Assembly (NCBI GenBank): GCA_022843385.1 | Contig: JALHNT010000067.1 | Coordinates: forward strand, 1-37,789 | Direction: 5' to 3' | Length of the DNA stretch: 37,789 bases | Origin: Anaerolineae bacterium | Lineage (GTDB): Bacteria; Chloroflexota; Anaerolineae; Aggregatilineales; Phototrophicaceae | Part shown: positions 1-6,584 of the stretch, in pieces | Layout: each line of letters begins with the position of its first letter | Numbering within the stretch: the stretch's first letter is position 1 | Notes under the pieces: model-generated | What the model was told of the DNA's origin: nothing | Databases searched by the model: none | The model's input: the letters and a program-made list of their open reading frames with translations, nothing else | Translations under genes and position numbers: made by a program

Positions 1-20
1 GGGCGGGAAATCGGCTTGTT

Positions 21-46
21 GTAGGGACACGGCAATGGTGTGTCCG
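21..46. repeat. GTAGGGAC-type palindromic repeat, copy 1
   Basis: The stretch reads GTAGGGACAC, then a short centre with CAATGG, then TGTGTCCGCC, so GGACAC pairs with GTGTCC. It closely matches the element at 14696-14719 and the reverse complement of 14655-14680. It lies downstream of the M23 gene, outside any coding frame I can support. The three copies show this is a dispersed family and not a one-off hairpin. Confidence 0.6.
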
Positions 47-121
47 CCGTCCAATAAGGATAGATGGGCGCATCATTATGACAGCAATGCAATCGATTTG
101 CCCTGACTCTGGGTTGATCGT

Positions 122-149
122 ACAGGACGAGTCAGTACACCCGTCCTGT
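122..149 (-). terminator. Hairpin downstream of the M23 peptidase gene
   Basis: ACAGGACG (122-129) and CGTCCTGT (142-149) form a perfect 8-bp stem with a 12-nt loop, 15 nt past the M23 stop codon. There is no clear T-run on the minus strand, so it may be a weak terminator or a 3'-end stabilising hairpin. Confidence 0.35.
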
Positions 150-163
150 GCATAAGCAACGGA

Positions 164-1426
164 TCAGAATCCGAGATTGGGGATCGTCGCCAGCGGATCG
201 CTGGGGTTCAGGCCATTGCGGATTTCAAAGTGCAGGTGTGGCCCGGATGAGTTGCCGGTGCTGCCGACCTGTCCCACAACCTGTCCGGCTCCAACAAATT
301 GTCCACAGCCGACGCTGATGGCGCTCATATGACCGTAGAGCGTCAGGAATGGCCCATGCGCCAGGACCACGGTATTGCCGTAGCCCCAGGAATTCCAACC
401 CGCGAAGATCACTGTGCCACTGTTGGCAGCCAGCACCGGTGTACCGACCGGAGCCGACAGGTCGATGCCGGTGTGGAATGAGGTGAAGCCGCGCGTGTAG
501 ACGCCGTTGGGCAGGGGATTAGACCAGCCTGCCCCGCCCCCCTGATTGTCAACATTACCGCAGCTCCCACGCTCACCCGGCGCGAAGGCCAGCACAAAGC
601 CCTGGCGATTGGGGCTGGAGCTATCGACAGTAACTTCCGGCGTCCAAGTGATCGACTCGCCTTGTCCGCCCGGAATAAACAGCCAGGTGCCGCTGGGAAG
701 GATCGAGTCAGGCGTTGTTCCGGCTGGCAGCGTGTTATACTCTGAATCGATCACCGTAAAGGCATTATCGACCTTATACTGAGCCGCCCACTCACCAACC
801 GTCTTGCTGCCGATGACCTGTACATACACGCCATCTACCGGCGGGATATTGATCTCGTCGCCAGGGCGCAGCACCAGCACGATGCGCCGGGAATTGGACC
901 AAGCAATCGACTCGGCGGTGATGTTGTAGCGATCGGCGATGCTGTTGATGGTATCGCCCTGGACGGCGACATATTGAATCACCTCGCTGCGCGGACGATC
1001 CTGCTTGACGATGGTGAACGGCTGAAAGTTATCGCGCCCAATCGCCAGCGTGTCGCCAGCGGGCTGGGCTGCGACCGGCGCGTTGAGGATCGAGGCAATC
1101 GTCTCGGCATTGGCGGTCGGCAGCAGGCCGGGACCGTCGATCACAACCGGCACGGTCGTCGGCGGAATCGTGACTTCGACCGGAACCGATGTCGGCAGGA
1201 TTTCGATGGAGGGCGGCGCAGGGGTCGGCGTTGAGGGTGTGGTGACAATCAGCACCGTCGTTGCAAGCGTGAGCGCCACCGCCCCCAGCAGACTGAGCAG
1301 CCCGGCAGCCCGTCGCCAACCGGAGTTGGCCTGTCGTTGGAGCTGTACCTGACGAATGGTCTGCGAGGGGTTGGTATCCGCCAGCGGGTCGATGGGCGGT
1401 TCTACAAAGCCATGTGGATCAACCAT
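164..1426 (-). CDS. M23 family metallopeptidase with LysM domain (membrane-anchored)
   Basis: Predicted cell-wall endopeptidase of 420 aa. A cytoplasmic N-terminus of about 40 residues precedes one membrane segment (about 41-63), a Pro/Thr-rich linker (65-95), a LysM peptidoglycan-binding domain (about 151-196, starting YVAVQGDTINSIADRY) and a second LysM-like segment (about 199-252). The C-terminal lysostaphin-type M23 domain (about 305-410) keeps the zinc and catalytic residues: H318 and D322 in HTGID, and H397/H399 in PHLHFE. The start was set at the ATG at 1426 because GGGAG lies 6 nt upstream; a GTG at 1450 would add 8 residues. Family knowledge: such proteins cleave peptide crosslinks in the wall or activate other hydrolases. 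It stands alone, with its own promoter at 1472-1500. Confidence 0.93.
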   Translation of the reverse strand: MVDPHGFVEPPIDPLADTNPSQTIRQVQLQRQANSGWRRAAGLLSLLGAVALTLATTVLIVTTPSTPTPAPPSIEILPTSVPVEVTIPPTTVPVVIDGPGLLPTANAETIASILNAPVAAQPAGDTLAIGRDNFQPFTIVKQDRPRSEVIQYVAVQGDTINSIADRYNITAESIAWSNSRRIVLVLRPGDEINIPPVDGVYVQVIGSKTVGEWAAQYKVDNAFTVIDSEYNTLPAGTTPDSILPSGTWLFIPGGQGESITWTPEVTVDSSSPNRQGFVLAFAPGERGSCGNVDNQGGGAGWSNPLPNGVYTRGFTSFHTGIDLSAPVGTPVLAANSGTVIFAGWNSWGYGNTVVLAHGPFLTLYGHMSAISVGCGQFVGAGQVVGQVGSTGNSSGPHLHFEIRNGLNPSDPLATIPNLGF

Positions 1427-1471
1427 AACAATCTCCCAAACATCCAACACATTTCCCCCACCCGGCTCAGT

Positions 1472-1500
1472 ATCATAATCCCGACTGCGCCTGATGGCAA
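1472..1500 (-). promoter_or_regulatory. Sigma-70-type promoter of the M23 gene
   Basis: Minus-strand -35 TTGCCA (1500-1495), 17-nt spacer, -10 TATGAT (1477-1472). Each box matches the consensus at 5 of 6 positions. The predicted transcript start near 1465 gives a leader of about 40 nt before the ATG at 1426. Confidence 0.6.
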
Positions 1501-1964
1501 CCCATCAATCGGGCAGTGCTAAGTGCTGAGTGCAAAGTGTAAAGTGAAAATACGGGAGCGGGGTTGATGGAATGAAGGAGATGGCTGGCATCGCGCAGCC
1601 CGTTGATTCACGGTTTTGCAGTTTGTGCACATTTCCCGCCGAATGTGCAGGCGGCTGGACGGGAGATTGGCGCAAAAGTGCGAAAGATGCCAACGCTCAG
1701 GTTCGGCTGTTGTCGCCTGGTGCAGCATCTACACAGGAGCGAACCGTCGCTGTGACATAAAACGACACACGGGCGGGAACCGGCGAAGCTGCCGCCAGAT
1801 GTCGTGGTGTGTAGGATGATTGTTGATGGGTGGAGATTGGGTAGGGGACAACAGATAGCATAGCCATAGCAACAGAATAGCATAAGAATATCTGTTCTGT
1901 CAAGCGATGTGCCAGATGAATTCTGGCTGTGCGCTGTCCGGCACTGTACTGTTTTCAGCCTGCC
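1501..1964. other. Gene-free intergenic stretch
   Basis: I see no convincing gene here. Short open frames exist on both strands but lack ribosome sites and recognisable protein sequence. Contents: an AAGTGC-phrase repeat at about 1513-1547, a GC-rich central part, and an inverted repeat GCCAGA/TCTGGC (1911-1927) about 40 nt past the stop of the enoyl-CoA hydratase gene, without a T-run. Confidence 0.5.
1513..1547. repeat. AAGTGC-phrase low-complexity repeat, copy 1
   Basis: Consecutive variants of a short phrase (AGTGCTAAGTGCTGAGTGC, then AAAGTGTAAAGTG). Related phrases occur between genes near 6568-6586, 15996-16021 and 31023-31048. They are never inside a confident gene. Confidence 0.5.
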
Positions 1965-2756
1965 TCAGCGGCCTTTCCATTCAGGCGGTTGGCGGGTGAG
2001 CATAGCCTGGACGCCGATCTCGAAGTCTTCGGTCTGCATCAGCATGGCCTGAGCCCAGGCTTCCATCTGCAAGCCGCGATCCACATCGCTCAGACCATCG
2101 ATGACGCGCTTGGCATAGCTGACGGCCAGCGGTGCGGCCTGCTTCAGTTCGTGTGCCAGCGCTTCACCACTCGCTTGTAGACGATCCGGCGGCACGACAT
2201 GATTGAGGACGCCCCAGCGTTCGGCATCTTCGACGGCGAGGTTCTTGCCGGTCATGATGTATTCTTTGGCGCGCGCCGGGCCGATGAGGCGAGTGAGGCG
2301 CGTTGTCCCGCCGACATCCGGGATCATGCCGAGCCGGGTTTCGGGCAGGCCGAGGCGCGTGCCTTCGGCAGCGATGCGCAGGTCACAGGCCAGCGCCAGT
2401 TCAAAGCCCAGCCCCAGGCAGTAGCCGTGCAGCAGGGCGATGGTCGGCAGCGAGCAGCGCTCGAATTTGTTGATGATGGCCTGATACGCCTGGGTCAGCG
2501 GGAAGAGGTTTTCGCGCCAGCCTTCGCCAAAGCGTTCGACGGCCTGGGGAAAGGCGCTGACATCAATGCCGGAGCAGAAGCCGCTGCCTTCACCCCGGAT
2601 GAGGATCGCCCGAACCCCCGGCTGTTTCTCGATGTCGTTCAGCGCCGCATCGAGTTCGGTCATCATCGGCCAGTGGATGGCGTTGCGTTTATCCGGGCGG
2701 TTCAGCACCAGTTCCACCCAGTCATCGCGCCGCTGCACCAGGACAAACTCGCTCAT
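1965..2756 (-). CDS. Enoyl-CoA hydratase/isomerase (crotonase) family protein
   Basis: 263 aa, normal for the family. Crotonases hydrate or isomerise acyl-CoA thioesters through two backbone NH groups and usually two glutamates. Both glutamate positions of classical hydratases are present: E119 in GFELALACD and E139 in PETRLG. The oxyanion segments are GSGFCSGID (57-65) and GYCLGLG (111-117). A true hydratase in fatty-acid or related catabolism is therefore likely, though substrate cannot be read from sequence. The start was chosen at the ATG at 2756, preceded by GGGAGGG; an upstream in-frame ATG at 2798 would add 14 residues and swallow the likely promoter. TATACT within 2780-2794 (minus strand) is a plausible -10 box. 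The gene is monocistronic. Confidence 0.9.
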   Translation of the reverse strand: MSEFVLVQRRDDWVELVLNRPDKRNAIHWPMMTELDAALNDIEKQPGVRAILIRGEGSGFCSGIDVSAFPQAVERFGEGWRENLFPLTQAYQAIINKFERCSLPTIALLHGYCLGLGFELALACDLRIAAEGTRLGLPETRLGMIPDVGGTTRLTRLIGPARAKEYIMTGKNLAVEDAERWGVLNHVVPPDRLQASGEALAHELKQAAPLAVSYAKRVIDGLSDVDRGLQMEAWAQAMLMQTEDFEIGVQAMLTRQPPEWKGR

Positions 2757-2779
2757 ACATCCCTCCCGGTTAACTTGTG

Positions 2780-2794
2780 TCAGCCGAGTATAAC
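2780..2794. repeat. 15-bp direct repeat, left copy (flanks toxin-antitoxin island)
   Basis: TCAGCCGAGTATAAC, identical to 3655-3669; the similarity continues imperfectly for about 11 nt to the right (GCATGCCCAGC versus TCAGGCCAGC). On the minus strand it includes a TATACT -10-like box upstream of the enoyl-CoA hydratase gene. Confidence 0.6.
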
Positions 2795-2834
2795 GCATGC
2801 CCAGCGGTGACGCTCAATCGGGCGGTCGTGCCGC

Positions 2835-2951
2835 TTATCCGGGTGCTTCCTGTTCAGGCAGGTTGACCTCCGGCAATTCGCTGACCGGAACGGTCTTGAT
2901 GAGCGTGTAGGTTGTTGCATCCCACGGGCGGCGGGAAACCCGGTTCAGTGC
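2835..2951 (-). pseudogene. Possible 3' remnant of a gene after the PIN stop codon
   Basis: Thirty-eight sense codons follow the PIN stop in the same frame and end in TAA. The translation includes WDATTYTLIKTVPVSELPEV and ends in LPEQEAPG; it looks like a real protein C-terminus and has no start codon of its own. I do not recognise the family. It may be the tail of a gene whose 5' part was lost when the toxin-antitoxin genes arrived, or chance open frame. Confidence 0.3.
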
Positions 2952-3355
2952 TTAGGATGTACGCCAGTTTTCGCGCTTGATAGGGAGCGCGTCGAAATCG
3001 GCATCGGCGCTGACAATGACACCACCGAGCCGTTCGGCGACTGCGGCGACAAGCAGATCAACATCTGAAAATGCCTTACCCTTGTTCGCCATGTCTGCCC
3101 AAAATCGTGCCGCTTGTTTCCAGTCATCTTCGGTGATGATGACCCATTGGAACTGTCGCTTCACTCTGTTTTCATATGCGCTCAGTCGGGTTGTTGCGCT
3201 GGTTTTGAGGTAGCCACGCCGGATTTCGTAGTCGACTGCCTCACATAAACAGAGCGTATCCTGACGATGCCCGGCAAAATTGCGAGGACAGTCGAATTGG
3301 GAACTGGTGCCGCAATGTCGGAAACAACATTCGTGTCCAACACGTAGACTGTCAT
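2952..3355 (-). pseudogene. PIN-domain (VapC-like) toxin, frameshifted
   Basis: VapC-type toxins are Mg-dependent RNases. Read from the ATG at 3355, the start is typical PIN: MTVYVLDTNVVSDIAAPVPN, in one frame. From about 3276 onward the matching PIN sequence (GHRQDTLCLCEAVDYEIRRG to the end) is in another frame. The span is 404 nt, exactly one short of a 134-codon gene; one extra A in the run at 3276-3280 would restore it. In the corrected protein the acidic residues are D7, E39, D100 and D118/D120, so the active site is otherwise intact. The ATG overlaps the antitoxin stop (ATGA). The shift is either a real inactivating deletion or a homopolymer sequencing error. A GTG- or ATG-started frame reaching 3380 misses the true N-terminus. 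Confidence 0.8.
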
Positions 3356-3591
3356 TGATTCTTATCCAGTGGTTCGACATATTCCTCGTTCATGGCACGT
3401 TCAATCTCACGGAACTCGTCGTCCGTCAATCCAAGGCGCATCTCCTCCAAGCCTTCCAGCAGTTCATCCATGTCGAGCGTACCCGCCTTTAGCTCAGGGT
3501 GCTGTTCACGCTGCTGGATGTATTCTCGAAGCTGGCGTAATTCCTCAGGGGAAAATTGCTCAACTGCTTTCATCACATCAGTGAAGATCAT
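3352..3591 (-). CDS. Antitoxin of the PIN toxin-antitoxin pair
   Basis: 79 aa, acidic, mostly helical, with FSPEELRQLREYIQQREQ near the N-terminus and a Glu-rich C-terminal half (DMDELLEGLEEMRLGLTDDE). This matches the small unclassified antitoxins that often precede PIN toxins. It has a perfect AGGAGG ribosome site 7 nt before its ATG, and its TGA overlaps the toxin ATG by 4 nt, the usual translational coupling. Function is inferred from position and size; there is no diagnostic DNA-binding fold I can name. A TATACT box in the direct repeat at 3655-3669 could serve as -10. Confidence 0.7.
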   Translation of the reverse strand: MIFTDVMKAVEQFSPEELRQLREYIQQREQHPELKAGTLDMDELLEGLEEMRLGLTDDEFREIERAMNEEYVEPLDKNQ

Positions 3592-3654
3592 CGCATTACC
3601 TCCTCATCGCGGCTCTCTATTCTACGCCATTTCAGTTCCACTCGATCAAACGCC

Positions 3655-3669
3655 TCAGCCGAGTATAAC
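3655..3669. repeat. 15-bp direct repeat, right copy (flanks toxin-antitoxin island)
   Basis: Same TCAGCCGAGTATAAC as at 2780-2794. It begins directly after the stop codon of the hemolysin-III gene (minus strand), and the interval between the copies contains only the toxin-antitoxin genes and the 3' remnant. Confidence 0.6.
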
Positions 3670-4308
3670 TCAGGCCAGCAGCGCTTGAAGCACGGCCAGA
3701 TAGAACAGGCCGCTGCCGAGCAGCACGAAGATATGCCACAATTCGTGATAACCGAACAGCGGATGCAGGTTCGGTTCTTCCAGGCCAAATACCAGGCAGC
3801 CGATGACCATGACCAGTCCGCCGGCGAGCAGGTAAATGACGCTGACCGGTGGGATCATCTGAAGATAACGGGGTGGCGAAATCGCGCCGACGGCTCCCAG
3901 CAGCAGGTAATAGATCAGCGAGAACCAGCCCGGTTTGGTCAGGTAGAGCAGCTTGTAGACCACGCCGCCCAGCGCCAGCGCCCACACCAGCCCCAGCAGC
4001 AGCCAGCGCCATTCGCCGTCGAGGATGAGCAGGCAGAAGGGGGTATAGGTGCCGCCGATCAGGAGATAAATGGTGGCATGGTCGAGCTTGTGCAGCCATT
4101 GCCGCGTGTCCGCCGTGACATCAGCGCCGTGATACAGGCTGCTGGAGACGAAGACCAGGATCAGGCTGATGCCATAGACCAGCGATGCCAGCAGCCGCAG
4201 CGGTTCACCCCGCGCCAGGAAGATCAGCAGCAGCAAGCCCAGCAGTGACAGCAGCGCGCCGATCAGATGTGTGATGGTATTCACCGGTTCGCGGAATGGC
4301 AGCCTCAT
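3670..4308 (-). CDS. trhA: Hemolysin III / PAQR family membrane protein
   Basis: 212 aa, about seven membrane segments. The family signatures are all present: REPVNTITHLIGA at the start, SSSLYHG (H60), LDHATIYLLIGGTYTPF (D76, H77) and FGYHELWHIFVLLGSG near the end (H188, H192). These residues form the buried zinc site of the PAQR/CREST superfamily, which includes adiponectin-receptor hydrolases and the bacterial membrane-homeostasis protein TrhA. The hemolysin name is historical. The start is supported by GGGAGGAGG just upstream, and a TATAAT box lies at 4341-4336 with no good -35. It is divergent from the next gene. Confidence 0.92.
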   Translation of the reverse strand: MRLPFREPVNTITHLIGALLSLLGLLLLIFLARGEPLRLLASLVYGISLILVFVSSSLYHGADVTADTRQWLHKLDHATIYLLIGGTYTPFCLLILDGEWRWLLLGLVWALALGGVVYKLLYLTKPGWFSLIYYLLLGAVGAISPPRYLQMIPPVSVIYLLAGGLVMVIGCLVFGLEEPNLHPLFGYHELWHIFVLLGSGLFYLAVLQALLA

Positions 4309-4371
4309 CTCATCCTCCTCCCATTTATGAGTCTCATTATAGATAAAGTATGGAATTACAGAGGGAAGACC

Positions 4372-5049
4372 ATGATTGACCTGGAATTGACCTTACCGGC
4401 GCTGGCGTTGGCGGGGACGCACCGCATGAACTACGAGCTGCCGCCGGGGGGCATCACCCTGACCGGGTATGTGGTGCGGCGTTTGCACAAGACGCGGCTG
4501 CTGGAGGGCATCGAGCGGCTGGCGCAGGAACAGCCGGCGCTGGGGCTGATCCAGTTCGGGATATACGCCGCCAGCGGGGCGACCAGTTGGGGGCCGGCGC
4601 TGTACCAACCCACCTTTCACCGACCCGGCGCGGTGGTCAGCGAGGCTGATCCTGATACCGGCGCGGCAGTCACAGCGCGTTATGTGACCGATCAACCGCA
4701 CTACACCTTCCACTTCGACGTCCGGCTGCCAGATGGTGGCGCGGTTCAGGGTGAGGAGAGCATCACCGGCACCACTGTCGGTTGGCAGGGGTTGGGGATG
4801 CCCGCGCCATCGCATTTCACCTATCGTAACATTGACGAGTCGTATCAGGCCGCTGCCGATGGCATCATCACCAGCGAACTGGCACCGCGCCTGCTGCAAT
4901 CGTGGCTGGTGCGGGGTTACGGCGAACTCCAGTTGAGCGACAACATCGGGAATCGCGGGCGGCTGCGGCTGAATCGCAAGGGGATCATCGGGGTCGAGGT
5001 TCAAGGGCCTACCGGCAAAAGCTATCGGGCTGAGTACCAGATTCGATGA
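4372..5049 (+). CDS. Protein of unknown function
   Basis: 225 aa, soluble by eye: no signal peptide or membrane segment. It starts MIDLELTLPALALAGTHRMN with GAGGGAAGACC before the ATG at 4372. It is rich in beta-prone stretches (HYTFHFDVRLPDGGAVQG, GYGELQLSDNIGNRGRLRL) and ends YRAEYQIR; a lipid- or ligand-binding beta fold is possible but not shown. An in-frame upstream ATG at 4267 lies inside the divergent gene and has no ribosome site, so I rejected it. No family recognised. The gene stands alone. Confidence 0.7.
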   Translation: MIDLELTLPALALAGTHRMNYELPPGGITLTGYVVRRLHKTRLLEGIERLAQEQPALGLIQFGIYAASGATSWGPALYQPTFHRPGAVVSEADPDTGAAVTARYVTDQPHYTFHFDVRLPDGGAVQGEESITGTTVGWQGLGMPAPSHFTYRNIDESYQAAADGIITSELAPRLLQSWLVRGYGELQLSDNIGNRGRLRLNRKGIIGVEVQGPTGKSYRAEYQIR

Positions 5050-5259
5050 GTAAATGTCCGATGAGTCGATAGCAAGGGTTTTCTTAATCCCGACTTAACA
5101 TTCGCTAACTGTGTGAGCGAAATGGTTGTTTGGATTGCGGGTTGGGCCGTAACCGGGGGATAAGGCTTCCCTAAGACCTGCCCATCCGGTTTGATCTAAA
5201 GCATGGTCGGCATCCGATAGCTGGTGTGAATGTCCAGACTAAACAAAGGATGAGCTACC

Positions 5260-6378
5260 ATGAGAAATGCAAAACGTTCGTTGTTCCTGATGATTGTGGT
5301 TCTGGTGCTGGGGTTGGTTCCGGCGGCTTTCGCTGGCGCGGCTGACCAGGCCGTATCGCGGGTGCGTATCGCCCACTTCTCGCCGGATACCCCGGCCGTC
5401 ACCGTGTTCCTGAATGGTGCGCCGAGCGGCATCCAGGATCTGAGCTTCGGCAATCTTTCGGGCTGGGTTGAAGTCCCGGCTGGCACTTACAGCGTAGCCG
5501 TCGCTCCGGCCGGTCAACCGGTTGAGAACGCCGCCATTGGCCCGGTCAGCCTGAGCTTCCGCGCCGGCGCCTTTACCACCATCGCCGCCATCGGTTCACT
5601 GAGCAGTGGCACGCTGACAGCGACCACCATCCGTGAAGATTATCGTCCGCTGACAGCTGGCGAATCGCGAGTGACGGTGTTCCATGGGATTGAAGATGCC
5701 CCGGCGGTCGATGTTATCCTGGCGGACGGCACTAAGCTGATCTCCAACCTGGCCTTTGGTCGCTCGGCGACCCTGACTGTGCCTTCCAACACCTATGACC
5801 TGCGCGTGGTCCCCGCTGGCGCGAGTAGCCCGGTGGTGATCAATCTGGCTGGCACCCGCCTGGAAAGCGCCAATTACTACTTCGTCGCGGCCACCAATCG
5901 TCTTGCGGCTCCGCAGGTGGCACTGGCCGTCGTTCCGCTGGGAACCGTTGCCCCAATCATCCGCGACACCGTTCCGACCCACACCATCGTCGAGATCGCC
6001 GCGGCTGATCCTCGCTTCAGCACACTGGTGACAGCCGTGACGGCGGCTGGTCTGGTGGATACGCTCAACGGCCCTGGCCCGTTCACCGTCTTCGCTCCGA
6101 CCAACGCCGCTTTCGCCAAGCTGCCCCCCGGTACGCTGGAAGCCGTGCTGGCCGACAAGCAACTGCTGACCAACATCCTGTTGTATCATGTGGTGGCGGG
6201 TCGCGCTCTGGCGTCGGATGTGGTGAAGGCCACCAGCCTGAACACCCTCAACGGCGTGGTGAGCGTGACCGTCCGTGATGGCAAGGTTTTCCTGAACGGC
6301 AATGTCCAGATCATCATCACCGATATTCAGGCCACCAATGGCGTCATCCATGTGATCGACACGGTGCTGATCCCTTAA
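5260..6378 (+). CDS. Secreted DUF4397-FAS1 (fasciclin) protein
   Basis: 372 aa. A signal peptide (about 1-28; KRSLFLMIVVLVLGLVPAAFA) is followed by tandem DUF4397-type beta domains (about 33-225, with VRIAHFSPDTPAVTVFLNG and VTVFHGIEDAPAVDVILADG as repeat starts). A C-terminal FAS1 domain (about 242-372) has the family boxes TVFAPTNAAFAKLP (H1) and ILLYHVVAG with VIHVIDTVLIP (H2). FAS1 domains mediate adhesion at the surface or in the matrix. There is no anchor motif, so it is probably released or bound in the envelope. AAAGGATG precedes the ATG. The 210-bp upstream gap carries an inverted repeat TTCGCT/AGCGAA at about 5101-5120 that could be an operator. The role as an adhesin is inferred. 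Confidence 0.92.
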   Translation: MRNAKRSLFLMIVVLVLGLVPAAFAGAADQAVSRVRIAHFSPDTPAVTVFLNGAPSGIQDLSFGNLSGWVEVPAGTYSVAVAPAGQPVENAAIGPVSLSFRAGAFTTIAAIGSLSSGTLTATTIREDYRPLTAGESRVTVFHGIEDAPAVDVILADGTKLISNLAFGRSATLTVPSNTYDLRVVPAGASSPVVINLAGTRLESANYYFVAATNRLAAPQVALAVVPLGTVAPIIRDTVPTHTIVEIAAADPRFSTLVTAVTAAGLVDTLNGPGPFTVFAPTNAAFAKLPPGTLEAVLADKQLLTNILLYHVVAGRALASDVVKATSLNTLNGVVSVTVRDGKVFLNGNVQIIITDIQATNGVIHVIDTVLIP

Positions 6379-6402
6379 TTCGGTTCGACCCGCTGAAAAT
6401 AC

Positions 6403-6429
6403 AAGAAGCCGGAGCAATTCCGGCTTCTT
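6403..6429 (-). terminator. Terminator of tRNA-Sec, also facing the FAS1 gene
   Basis: Perfect 11-bp stem AAGAAGCCGGA / TCCGGCTTCTT with a 5-nt loop. On the minus strand it is followed by GTATTTTCAG, so it fits best as the tRNA-Sec terminator; it also sits 24 nt past the FAS1 stop codon and probably works in both directions. Confidence 0.75.
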
Positions 6430-6441
6430 GCCTTCAATGGA

Positions 6442-6535
6442 CGGGAGTGGATGGGAGTCGAACCCACCACGGCCTGCGACGCAACCCGTCACCGGTTTTG
6501 AAGACCGGGGCACCCACCGGGACACTTCCACCCCC
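6442..6535 (-). tRNA. selC: tRNA-Sec (anticodon UCA)
   Basis: The minus-strand RNA has the hallmarks of selenocysteine tRNA: an 8-bp acceptor (GGGGGTGG / CCACTCCC, one G-U), a 6-bp D stem, anticodon arm CCGGT-CTTCAAA-ACCGG with anticodon TCA, a long variable arm (ACGG ... CCGT) and T arm GTGGG-TTCGACT-CCCAT. Length to the discriminator G is 94 nt; CCA does not follow directly (TCCA does), so CCA may be added after transcription. This tRNA is charged with Ser, converted by SelA and delivered by SelB to UGA codons followed by a SECIS hairpin. None of selA, selB or selD, and no obvious selenoprotein, is in this window. Confidence 0.93.
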
Positions 6536-6541
6536 ACCAGG

Positions 6542-6547
6542 ATTATA
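6542..6547 (-). promoter_or_regulatory. -10 box of tRNA-Sec
   Basis: A perfect TATAAT on the minus strand ends 6 nt before the tRNA 5' end, so transcription would start at or near the mature end. The -35 region (TTAGCG) is a poor match. Confidence 0.55.
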
Positions 6548-6584
6548 GCCTTTTCAGAGGTGGACGCTAAGTGCCAAGTGGTGC

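Noticed and set aside
1911..1927. Terminator of the enoyl-CoA hydratase gene
   Set aside because: A 6-bp stem GCCAGA/TCTGGC exists but without a T-run on the minus strand; noted only as an inverted repeat.
2952..3380. 142-codon PIN gene starting at 3380
   Set aside because: Its first 28 or so residues are an out-of-frame reading; the true N-terminus (MTVYVLDTN) is in another frame from 3355.
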